From contig JAUVKB010000084.1 of the NCBI GenBank assembly GCA_030596405.1, positions 1-9,015 of the forward strand: a stretch of 9,015 nt of DNA. The letters run 5' to 3'. A program made the translations under genes and the position numbers. The stretch is from Deltaproteobacteria bacterium (GTDB lineage: Bacteria > Desulfobacterota > Desulfobacteria > Desulfobacterales > JAUVKB01). Every line of letters starts with the position of its first letter. Position 1 is the stretch's first letter. The notes beneath the pieces are model-generated. The model did no database searches. It had not been told where the DNA came from and saw nothing but the letters and a program-made list of their open reading frames with translations. Shown piece by piece: positions 1 to 6,492 of the stretch.

Positions 1-80
1 CTATCTATGATTAGCAGATGGTTTTTATAACGGCTTAACAAACAAAAAAAACAGGTTTAATTTAACTCAACTTATATAAT

Positions 81-85
81 GAGGT
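81..85 (+). promoter_or_regulatory. Ribosome binding site that fixes the receptor start
   Basis: GAGGT lies 5 nt before the ATG at 91. It overlaps the alternative ATG at 79, which has no purine-rich site in front of it. Starting at 91 also gives a conventional signal peptide beginning MKKYY. This is direct sequence evidence for the shorter start. Confidence 0.65.
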
Positions 86-90
86 CTAAA

Positions 91-2124
91 ATGAAAAAAT
101 ATTATACATATACAGGCATTTTATCGATAATTTTATTAATATTATGCGGCAAATTATTTGCAGAATCCATAATACTTGAAGAGATTATTGTCAAAGGAGA
201 AAGGGAGGTGCAGCAAAAAGAGTGCCTCGAGGGCAAGGAGATCAGAGAAACACCAGCCAGGGATGTGGGAGAGGCCCTAAAGGTTATTGAGGGGATAAAT
301 TCGGTCAGAAAAGGCGCAATAGCAAATGATATTGTTCTTCGTGGATTTTCAAGAGATAATATAAATGTGTTTATTGACGGGATGAGAATCTATGGCGCCT
401 GCCCAAACCGGATGGACCCGAATTCGTTCCACATCGATTTTGCGGAGATTGAAAAAATTTCCGTTCTCAAGGGCCCGTTTGATGTTAAAAATCCGGGGAG
501 TCTGGGAGGGCTGGTTGAAATCAAGACCACGCGGCCGAAAAAAGGATGGGGAGGAAGTATAAATGTTTTTGCCGGATCCTATGAAAATATCAATACTTCT
601 TTTAATAGCTCCTATAGTGACGACAAAGTCGATGTTCTTTTTGGCTACGCGTATAGATACTCACTTCCTTATAAGGACGGGGATGGTGACCGGATCACGG
701 AACTCTATCCCGCTTCTTCGCCAAACAGATATAAAGATGGGGAAGAGGACGACAAGGCTTATTCCATTAACACGTTTTGGAGCAAATTTGGATTCAATCT
801 CCTTGCGAATCACAGATTGGAAATCGGTTGTGCCCGCCAGGAGGCCGACGATATCATCTATCCCTACCTTCTCATGGATGCTGTCTATGACAATACCGAT
901 CGACTGAATGTAAAATATGAGATTCCAGACATTTCTAACCGTATTAAAAAGCTGAAAGCTCAATTTTACTGTAATCAGGTAAAACATGATATGACTGATG
1001 AGAGAAGAGTCTCTTCTGAAGGATTCACTTCGGGATATATGATGAGGTGTTATGCGGAAGCAAAAACTTTCGGCGGGAAGCTTGAGTCGGATATTGCCGT
1101 TCACAGCGGCAGATTAACCGTCGGGATTGATTACTATCTTAGGAACTGGGATGCTGAAAATACATCGCCGGCAGGAACGCAAAAGATGATGCCGGATGTT
1201 GATTTAAATAATATCGGCGCTTTTTGTGAATACAATCGTCCGCTTAAAAAAAATTTGAAGTTGACTATAGGAGCAAGGGTTGACCAAAGCAGGTCAAAAG
1301 CAAATGACGACCGCAGTGATCTGTACAACCTGTATTACGGCACGCGGGATCGTGAAGAGACCGATTCTTATGCAGGCGGCAATATTCAGCTTACATACCG
1401 GCTGGTGAAAAATATAGAACTTTTTGCGGGATTAGGGCATGTTACCCGTCCGCCGGGTCCTGATGAAAGATATATAGCCATGGAAAAACCATCATCAAGC
1501 CCGAACTGGGTGGGCAATCCTGAACTTGATCCTGTAAAAAATAGGGAATTTGATATCGGTGTTAAATATAATATAGGAAGCCGGGTTTATGGTAAAGCAA
1601 CATTTTATTATTCTGACATAAAAGACTTTATCACGGTATGCAACATAACCGGGCCGGTCAAAGATGCAAGAAGCTTTAAAAACGTTGACGCGACCTTATA
1701 TGGGGGCGAGGTCAGCTTTAATGCATTCCTCCCTTTTGATTTTACTTTTGAAAGCGGGCTGTCTTATACATGGGGAAGAGATGACACCTCTGACAAACCT
1801 CTTTCTGAAATATCACCGCTGACGGGCAGAATTTCGATAAAATATGATATTGAAAAATATTTTATCGATGTGGAGTCCATCTTTGCCGATGACCAGCACC
1901 GTACCGACTCCGACCTGAACGAAGAAAAGACTTCCGGTTGGGCTATCATGAATTTTAAGGTTGGAACAAGGTATAACAAGTTAAATGTCTTTGCAGGGAT
2001 ACACAATATCTTTGACAAACAGTACGTTGAGCACCTTTCATACCAGAGAGACCCGTTTAGAACCGGTATTAAGGTGCCGGAAATTGGACGGAATTTTTAT
2101 ATGAATATTGCCTATGAATGGTAA
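91..2124 (+). CDS. TonB-dependent outer-membrane receptor, OprC/NosA-like, probably for copper
   Basis: Predicted outer-membrane beta-barrel that imports a ligand using TonB/ExbBD energy. I chose the ATG at 91 (677 aa) over the ATG at 79 because GAGGT at 81-85 is a well-spaced ribosome site for 91 and overlaps the 79 codon. Residues 1-24 form a signal peptide (two Lys, a hydrophobic stretch, likely cleavage after LFA). A TonB-box-like EEIIVKG follows near residue 30. The plug domain (about 55-155) contains VLRGF, VFIDGMRI and VLKGPFDV. The rest is barrel, ending in an aromatic-rich last strand with a terminal Trp. In the plug, C104-PNR-M108 is followed by DP; in the barrel, H299-D-M301. CxxxM plus HxM is the copper ligand pattern known from OprC, so copper is inferred. 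M317, M318 and C320 add further sulfur residues. No transport partner gene lies in the window. Receptor identity is very sure; the substrate is moderately sure. Confidence 0.93.
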   Translation: MKKYYTYTGILSIILLILCGKLFAESIILEEIIVKGEREVQQKECLEGKEIRETPARDVGEALKVIEGINSVRKGAIANDIVLRGFSRDNINVFIDGMRIYGACPNRMDPNSFHIDFAEIEKISVLKGPFDVKNPGSLGGLVEIKTTRPKKGWGGSINVFAGSYENINTSFNSSYSDDKVDVLFGYAYRYSLPYKDGDGDRITELYPASSPNRYKDGEEDDKAYSINTFWSKFGFNLLANHRLEIGCARQEADDIIYPYLLMDAVYDNTDRLNVKYEIPDISNRIKKLKAQFYCNQVKHDMTDERRVSSEGFTSGYMMRCYAEAKTFGGKLESDIAVHSGRLTVGIDYYLRNWDAENTSPAGTQKMMPDVDLNNIGAFCEYNRPLKKNLKLTIGARVDQSRSKANDDRSDLYNLYYGTRDREETDSYAGGNIQLTYRLVKNIELFAGLGHVTRPPGPDERYIAMEKPSSSPNWVGNPELDPVKNREFDIGVKYNIGSRVYGKATFYYSDIKDFITVCNITGPVKDARSFKNVDATLYGGEVSFNAFLPFDFTFESGLSYTWGRDDTSDKPLSEISPLTGRISIKYDIEKYFIDVESIFADDQHRTDSDLNEEKTSGWAIMNFKVGTRYNKLNVFAGIHNIFDKQYVEHLSYQRDPFRTGIKVPEIGRNFYMNIAYEW

Positions 2125-2180
2125 TTTAGGTCGGCAAAATTTATATTAACTTTTATTTGATCCTTTTTTATTTCTATTAT

Positions 2181-2198
2181 TTTTACAATTTTGTAAAA
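2181..2198. repeat. AT-rich inverted repeat, 8-bp perfect arms, 2-nt centre
   Basis: TTTTACAA at 2181-2188 is the exact reverse complement of TTGTAAAA at 2191-2198, with TT between. In RNA it extends by a G-U pair and an A-U pair to 2179-2200. The loop is too small and no T-run follows on either strand, so it does not look like an intrinsic terminator. An operator for a dimeric repressor of either flanking gene is possible, but no specific regulator can be named. Confidence 0.5.
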
Positions 2199-2242
2199 GT
2201 TCCCTGCAAAATGTTCGATTAACAGGAAAGCATAAATATTTC

Positions 2243-2274
2243 TTGACAAAAATGCTGGATAGAATAAATATAAG
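2243..2274 (+). promoter_or_regulatory. Candidate sigma-70 promoter for the rplU operon
   Basis: A perfect TTGACA stands at 2243-2248. The AT-rich stretch that should carry the -10 box has no ideal match at 17 nt: aaatat is at 2266-2271, and the better TATAAG at 2269-2274 is spaced by 20 nt. It is the only consensus -35 box between the receptor and rplU, and it would give a leader of about 150 nt. The assignment rests mainly on the -35 box and position. Confidence 0.42.
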
Positions 2275-2354
2275 AGTTTTTATTTGGTATTATTATATAA
2301 ATAATTTAGTTTTATATCATACTGATATTAAATAAAGTATTCGATTCTTAATGC

Positions 2355-2383
2355 TTGTTGGTTATAATTGTTGATTATAATTG
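2355..2383 (+). promoter_or_regulatory. Candidate second promoter with paired TATAAT boxes
   Basis: The 9-mer TTATAATTG occurs at 2362-2370 and again at 2375-2383, a 13-nt period. Each copy contains a perfect TATAAT (2363-2368 and 2376-2381). A weak TTGTTG at 2355-2360 is 15 nt from the second box. A start from the second box would give a leader of about 45 nt before the rplU ATG. The weak -35 keeps confidence low; the repeat itself is certain. Confidence 0.3.
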
Positions 2384-2431
2384 CTTTATGGGATCGCGTT
2401 TTGTATCGGTTTGAAGGAGGATGACAATATT

Positions 2432-2743
2432 ATGTATGCTGTGGTTTTTTCAGGTGGAAAACAATACAGGGTCAAAGAAGGCGAAGTGTTAAAGCTGGAA
2501 AAGATTCCAGGAGAGGTCGGCTCCGCTGTTTCTTTTGACAAAGTCCTTATGTTTTCAGATGGTGAGAATGTCAAGATCGGCCAGCCGGTTTTAGAAAATG
2601 TTTCGGTTAGCGGAAACATCGTTGAGCAGGGCAAGGCAAGAAAAATCATTGTATTTAAATACAAAAGGCGGAAAAGATATCGCCGCAAGCAGGGGCACAG
2701 ACAGCAGTATACTGCTGTCAAAATCGACAGTATTAATTTATAA
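2432..2743 (+). CDS. rplU: 50S ribosomal protein L21 (bL21)
   Basis: Large-subunit protein that binds 23S rRNA. The 103-aa product has the usual family length and is recognised by its start MYAVVFSGGKQYRV, the middle stretch KVLMFSDGE, the basic KYKRRKRYRRKQGHRQ segment that contacts rRNA, and the closing YTAVKI. The ATG at 2432 is preferred because AAGGAGG at 2414-2420 precedes it by 11 nt. An upstream in-frame TTG at 2381 would add residues foreign to the family and would overlap the leader. It is the first gene of the housekeeping run, with rpmA 48 nt downstream. The 3' end contains a perfect 20-bp palindrome (2700-2719) spanning the codons for the RQQYTAV residues. Identification is secure. 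Confidence 0.98.
   Translation: MYAVVFSGGKQYRVKEGEVLKLEKIPGEVGSAVSFDKVLMFSDGENVKIGQPVLENVSVSGNIVEQGKARKIIVFKYKRRKRYRRKQGHRQQYTAVKIDSINL
2700..2719. repeat. Perfect 20-bp palindrome inside the 3' end of rplU
   Basis: The sequence from 2700 to 2719 equals its own reverse complement. Read as RNA it folds into an 8-bp stem (GACAGCAG with CTGCTGTC) closed by a TATA loop, about 80 nt before the rpmA start. No T-run follows, so it is not a standard terminator. It may be a coincidence of codons in a conserved protein stretch, or a structure that affects mRNA stability or rplU/rpmA expression. Confidence 0.7.
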
Positions 2744-2791
2744 AATCAATCTTTATCTTTTCTAATTTATATTTTTGGGGGAGTTTATATA

Positions 2792-3046
2792 ATGGCTCAT
2801 AAAAAAGCCGGGGGCAGTTCAAGAAACGGACGCGACAGCGCCGGGCAAAGGCGTGGCGTAAAAAGATACAGCGGAGAAAAAGTAACGGCCGGAACCATAT
2901 TGGTGCGCCAGTTGGGAACAAAAATCCATCCGGGAAATAATGTTGGATTAGGCAAGGATTATACCTTGTTTGCATTGACTGACGGGGTTGTCGCCTATGA
3001 ACGGATGGGACGTACAAGAAAAAAAGCCAGTGTTTATGCAGAGTGA
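2792..3046 (+). CDS. rpmA: 50S ribosomal protein L27 (bL27)
   Basis: Large-subunit protein whose N-terminal tail reaches toward the peptidyl transferase centre. The 84-aa product has the normal length and begins MAHKKAGGSSRNGRDS. VRQLGTKIHPGNNVGLGKDYTLFAL is the family core. It begins directly with the mature tail and lacks the cleavable N-terminal extension found in many Firmicutes. The strong site GGGGGAG at 2777-2783 lies 8 nt before the ATG. It follows rplU, its nearly universal partner, and its stop codon overlaps the obgE start by 4 nt (GTGA). Nothing is unusual. Confidence 0.98.
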   Translation: MAHKKAGGSSRNGRDSAGQRRGVKRYSGEKVTAGTILVRQLGTKIHPGNNVGLGKDYTLFALTDGVVAYERMGRTRKKASVYAE

Positions 3047-4047
3047 AATTTATTGACGAAGTAATTATTACCGTTCAGTCCGGAAACGGGGGAAGCGGTT
3101 GTGTAAGTTTCAGGCGCGAAAGGTTCATCCCTTTAGGTGGGCCGGATGGAGGTGACGGAGGAAAAGGCGGTGATGTTATTTTGCTGACGGCATCGCAAAA
3201 ACGCACCCTGTATCATTTCCAGCAGAACAGACTTTACAAGGCTAAAAACGGCTCAAGCGGCCAGGGAAAACAAAAAGCAGGGAAGGGCGGCAACGATCTT
3301 GTTCTCGAAATTCCTTGCGGAACGGTGGTCAGTGACGCCGATACCGGCAATGTCTTAAAAGATTTCACTAAACCGGATACAAAATTTGTCATTTTAAACG
3401 GCGGCAGAGGGGGCCAGGGCAACAAACGTTTTAAAACGTCAACAAACCGTGCGCCAAGATTTGCCCAGCCTGGAGAGCCCGGACAAATTTTAAAGATAAA
3501 ACTGGATCTGAAACTTCTTGCCGATGTAGGTATCATCGGTATCCCCAATGCCGGCAAATCGACACTCATCAGCTTAATCTCTTCAGCACATCCCAAAACA
3601 GGAAATTATCCCTTTACGACCCTTTCCCCCTCGCTCGGAGTAGTTTATACAGGATGGGGCGAACCTGTTGTCGTCGCCGATATACCCGGCTTGATCAAAG
3701 GGGCGCATAAAGGAGCCGGTCTGGGCATCAGATTTCTGAAACACATAGAACGGACCCGGATTCTTGTCCACCTTATCGACGCTTCTTCTATTGATCCTGA
3801 TGATCCTCTTTGTGATTACAACATCATATGCGCAGAGCTTGCCATGTATAACAAAAAGCTTGCGGGAAAACCTCAAATTGTAGTTTTAAACAAGATGGAT
3901 CTGCCGGGCGCTAAAAATGCGGCAGACATATTTAAATCCGCCTTAAAACATAAAAAAACGACTTTAATCTCCGCTGTCACAGGACAAGGAATAGACGATT
4001 TAAAGTCTCAAATGGTCCAGCTTTTGGATAACCCCCATGAACAATAA
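3043..4047 (+). CDS. obgE: Obg-family GTPase ObgE/CgtA
   Basis: GTPase that binds the 50S subunit and acts in late ribosome assembly and growth control. The 334-aa product has the glycine-rich Obg domain at about 1-158 (GNGGSGC, GGPDGGDGGKGGDV, GGRGGQGNKRF) followed by a G domain: G1 GIPNAGKS at 166-173, YPFTT switch at 189-193, G3 DIPG at 213-216, G4 NKMD at 283-286, and a G5-like SAVTG at 310-314. It ends soon after G5, so the C-terminal extension seen in E. coli (acidic tail) or Bacillus (OCT domain) is absent. It starts with GTG at 3043, overlapping the rpmA stop, with no clear ribosome site of its own, which suggests coupled translation. Identification is secure. Confidence 0.97.
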   Translation: MKFIDEVIITVQSGNGGSGCVSFRRERFIPLGGPDGGDGGKGGDVILLTASQKRTLYHFQQNRLYKAKNGSSGQGKQKAGKGGNDLVLEIPCGTVVSDADTGNVLKDFTKPDTKFVILNGGRGGQGNKRFKTSTNRAPRFAQPGEPGQILKIKLDLKLLADVGIIGIPNAGKSTLISLISSAHPKTGNYPFTTLSPSLGVVYTGWGEPVVVADIPGLIKGAHKGAGLGIRFLKHIERTRILVHLIDASSIDPDDPLCDYNIICAELAMYNKKLAGKPQIVVLNKMDLPGAKNAADIFKSALKHKKTTLISAVTGQGIDDLKSQMVQLLDNPHEQ

Positions 4048-5179
4048 CAAAAGCTTATGCTTTGATCGTGCAAAACGTGTTGTCGTCAAGGTGGGCAGCG
4101 GTGTTCTTACAAAACAGAGCGGTTTAAATACAGACGCGATACGCTCGATCAGCGGGCAGATATCTTATCTTATAGACAGAGGCGTTGAAGTTGTTTTGAT
4201 TTCTTCCGGGGCAATGGCCTCGGGTATAAAAAAGGTGGGGCTCTTAAAAAGGCCTGACGAAATTCCAAAAAGACAGGCCGCTGCCGCAGTCGGGCAGGCA
4301 GGCCTGATTTTAGAATATGAAAAGGCTTTTGCGCTGTATAATAAAAAGGTGGCGCAGATCCTTTTGACCAGCGATGACCTTTGTAACAGGAAGAGATATT
4401 TAAATGCAAGAAACACATTATATACGTTATTGTCGTGGCAGGTAGTGCCGATAATAAATGAAAACGACACTGTTGCGGTGGAAGAGATTAAGTTCGGAGA
4501 CAACGACAACCTGTCTGCAATGATTACAATTCTAATGGAAGCTGATATTTTAATCAACCTTACGGATATCGACGGCCTTTACACTAAAGACCCACGCATA
4601 AACCCTGCCGCAAAATTGATTCCGGTGGTGCATACAATAAACAAAAATATTGAAAAGCTGGCCGGCGATATTCCGGGAGCTCTTGGCACCGGAGGAATGT
4701 TTACCAAAATTAAGGCGGCTAAAAAGGTTACCACCGCCGGTATTCCGATGATTATAGCAAAAGGAGAAAAACCCGATATCCTGACAAAACTTTTTTCAGG
4801 CAAGGAGGAGGGGACGTTTTTTGTACCTAAAAAAGAAAAGCTGGCCGGCCGCAAATGCTGGATCGCCTTTACATTGAAACCAAAAGGGGTTATTAAAATT
4901 GATGATGGTGCGGCTTCGGCAATTTTAGAAAGGGGAAAAAGCCTTCTGCCCAGCGGCATTATAAGTGTGGAGGGCGATTTTAATGTTGGCGCTCCGGTCG
5001 AATTTAAAAAGGATGACAAAAAAATATTAGGGACAGGCCTTGTAAACTACAGCTCTGCAGAAATACGCAAAATCATGGGTCTTAAAACAGACGAGATTGA
5101 AAAGCGGCTGGGACATAAGCCCTATGATGAAATTATACATAGAGACAACCTGGCCATAACATCGGAATGCACGATATAA
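4037..5179 (+). CDS. proB: Glutamate 5-kinase
   Basis: Cytoplasmic enzyme that phosphorylates L-glutamate with ATP, the first and usually proline-inhibited step of proline synthesis. The 380-aa product matches the two-domain form. The amino-acid-kinase domain (about 12-260) shows VVVKVGSGVL, SSGAM at 56-60, NENDTVAVEEIKFGDND at 141-157, DIDGLYTKDPR at 177-187 and GTGGMFTKIKAA at 217-228. A C-terminal PUA domain (about 275-365) shows RGKSLLPSGI near 299 and ends in an HRDNLAI motif. The ATG at 4037 lies 11 nt inside obgE and has only a weak GGA upstream, so translation probably depends on obgE. proA follows after 28 nt. No proC is seen in the window. Confidence 0.97.
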   Translation: MNNNKSLCFDRAKRVVVKVGSGVLTKQSGLNTDAIRSISGQISYLIDRGVEVVLISSGAMASGIKKVGLLKRPDEIPKRQAAAAVGQAGLILEYEKAFALYNKKVAQILLTSDDLCNRKRYLNARNTLYTLLSWQVVPIINENDTVAVEEIKFGDNDNLSAMITILMEADILINLTDIDGLYTKDPRINPAAKLIPVVHTINKNIEKLAGDIPGALGTGGMFTKIKAAKKVTTAGIPMIIAKGEKPDILTKLFSGKEEGTFFVPKKEKLAGRKCWIAFTLKPKGVIKIDDGAASAILERGKSLLPSGIISVEGDFNVGAPVEFKKDDKKILGTGLVNYSSAEIRKIMGLKTDEIEKRLGHKPYDEIIHRDNLAITSECTI

Positions 5180-5207
5180 CCACTTCAATATATACAGGAA
5201 AAAAACC

Positions 5208-6464
5208 ATGACCATTGAATCAACAGTAGGTGAAATGGCAAAGGCGGCAAAGGCCGCTTCAATGAAAATTGCCAGATGTGCTGCTGAAAAAAAGAATGAT
5301 GTGCTGCTGAAAATTGCGGATAAAATCGATAAAGGCGCGTCATATATACAAGAAGAGAACAAAAAGGATCTTGTCCGCGCACGCGAAATGGGAATTTCAA
5401 ATGCAATGATTGACCGGCTTACCGTAAACGATTCGACAATAAACTCGATGGCAGACGGTCTAAGAGATGTTGCGCTGCTTGATGATCCTGTAGGTTCCAT
5501 CACCAGAACATGGCAAAGACCAAACGGTCTTCAGGTTTCACGTATGAGGATACCTCTAGGGGTTATCGGAATAATTTACGAATCAAGGCCGAACGTCACC
5601 ATTGATGCGGCGGGCCTTTGTCTTAAAGCCGGAAATGCGGTGATACTCCGCGGAGGGTCGGAAGCCCTTCATTCCAACCAGGCTCTGGCTGGAATAATTG
5701 CTTCTGCTCTTGAAGAAACCGGTCTTGCCAAAGAGACTGTACAGGTCGTGCCGATAAGAGACAGGCTTGCCGTTAATGCGCTTTTAAGCCAGGAAGAATA
5801 TATAGATCTGATAATTCCCCGTGGCGGTGAAGGATTGATCCGTTTTGTGGTCGAAAATTCAAAGATTCCTGTTTTAAAGCATTATAAAGGCGTTTGCCAT
5901 GTATATGTGGACAAAGGGGCAGACTTTAAAATGGCGCAAGAAATTTGTCTTAATTCCAAAGCTCAACGTCCCGGCGTGTGTAATGCCATGGAAACAATGC
6001 TTGTCCACAAATCCGTGGCCGATGAGTTTTTACCGTATATGGAAAAAATCTTTAATCAGGCCCGGGTTGAAATCAGAGGCTGTCCTGAAACATGCCGCAT
6101 TTTGCCGGATGCAACCAAAGCAAAAGAAGAAGACTGGCCCGCTGAATACCTTGATCTTATTGTTGCCGTTAAGGTTGTTGAAGATATGGATCAGGCCGTT
6201 ATACATATAGACAAATATGGCTCCAACCATACAGAAGTTATAGTGACCTCTGATTATAACAGGGCAAGACGTTTTATCCGGGAAGTCGACTCATCCGTTG
6301 TCCTTGTAAATGCTTCAACACGTTTTAACGACGGGGGCCAGCTTGGGTTAGGGGCTGAGATCGGCATCAGTACTTCCAAACTCCATGCTTTCGGGCCGAT
6401 GGGAGTCGAGGAACTTACCACGACAAAATTTACAGTTCTTGGAGACGGCCAGATAAGACAATAA
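5208..6464 (+). CDS. proA: Gamma-glutamyl phosphate reductase (glutamate-5-semialdehyde dehydrogenase)
   Basis: Reduces glutamyl 5-phosphate with NADPH to glutamate 5-semialdehyde, which cyclises toward proline. The 418-aa product has normal length. It belongs to the aldehyde dehydrogenase superfamily: the cofactor domain contains PLGVIGIIYESRPNVT near 116-131 and LKAGNAVILRGGSEA near 139-153. The catalytic cysteine is C258 in RPGVCNAMET. The C-terminal signature KLHAFGPMGVEELTTTKF is at 391-408. CAGGAA at 5195-5200 precedes the ATG by 7 nt. It is the direct partner of the preceding proB, whose unstable product it uses. All key residues appear intact. Confidence 0.98.
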   Translation: MTIESTVGEMAKAAKAASMKIARCAAEKKNDVLLKIADKIDKGASYIQEENKKDLVRAREMGISNAMIDRLTVNDSTINSMADGLRDVALLDDPVGSITRTWQRPNGLQVSRMRIPLGVIGIIYESRPNVTIDAAGLCLKAGNAVILRGGSEALHSNQALAGIIASALEETGLAKETVQVVPIRDRLAVNALLSQEEYIDLIIPRGGEGLIRFVVENSKIPVLKHYKGVCHVYVDKGADFKMAQEICLNSKAQRPGVCNAMETMLVHKSVADEFLPYMEKIFNQARVEIRGCPETCRILPDATKAKEEDWPAEYLDLIVAVKVVEDMDQAVIHIDKYGSNHTEVIVTSDYNRARRFIREVDSSVVLVNASTRFNDGGQLGLGAEIGISTSKLHAFGPMGVEELTTTKFTVLGDGQIRQ

Positions 6465-6468
6465 TCAA

Positions 6469-6492
6469 CTGATAATTGGGCTGACAATTTGG
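6469..6492 (+). repeat. Imperfect 12-bp tandem duplication covering the nadD start
   Basis: CTGATAATTGGG (6469-6480) is followed directly by CTGACAATTTGG (6481-6492), with 10 of 12 bases equal. The second copy carries the TTG start codon and the first copy supplies the GGG that may serve as ribosome site. It fills nearly the whole proA-nadD gap. Confidence 0.6.

Larger units (their letters stand above)
2125..2431. other. AT-rich intergenic region and rplU leader
   Basis: These 307 bases contain no convincing gene on either strand. They hold an inverted repeat at 2181-2198, a TTGACA promoter-like box at 2243-2248, a short AT-rich inverted repeat (ATATCA at 2314-2319 against TGATAT at 2323-2328), two 9-bp direct repeats at 2362-2370 and 2375-2383, and the rplU ribosome site at 2414-2420. 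A T-run at 2164-2169 follows only a weak, bulged stem, so I cannot support a terminator for the receptor gene. The region most likely ends the receptor unit and drives the ribosomal-protein unit. Confidence 0.75.

Noticed and set aside
75..80. TATAAT just before the receptor gene as a promoter
   Set aside because: Transcription would start around 87, after the GAGGT site and almost at the ATG; there is no -35 box at the proper distance.
145..156. Lipobox (LILC) in the receptor signal peptide, which would make it a lipoprotein
   Set aside because: The residue before Cys is Leu rather than Gly/Ala/Ser, and a normal cleavage site LFA lies five residues later, as expected for a TonB receptor.
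661..1104. Minus-strand open frame (147 codons) inside the receptor gene
   Set aside because: It is antisense to a well-conserved receptor segment that includes the HxM ligands; no family or start signal is visible.
2128..2170. Intrinsic terminator after the receptor gene
   Set aside because: A T-run exists at 2164-2169, but the only stem in front is short, bulged and has a large internal loop; not strong enough to annotate.
2381..2431. Upstream TTG start for rplU
   Set aside because: It would add 17 residues foreign to L21, whereas ATG 2432 has a strong AAGGAGG site and gives the standard length.
4579..5019. Minus-strand open frame (146 codons) inside proB
   Set aside because: It mirrors the codon bias of proB; the hydrophobic product is an artefact of complementing Lys/Asp/Glu codons.
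5027..5503. Long minus-strand open frame (158 codons) across the proB-proA junction
   Set aside because: It is antisense to two secure genes, encodes a Ser/Phe-rich sequence with no recognisable family, and has no clear ribosome site.
5899..6210. Second plus-strand frame inside proA
   Set aside because: It overlaps the ProA catalytic region out of frame; the product has no recognisable features.
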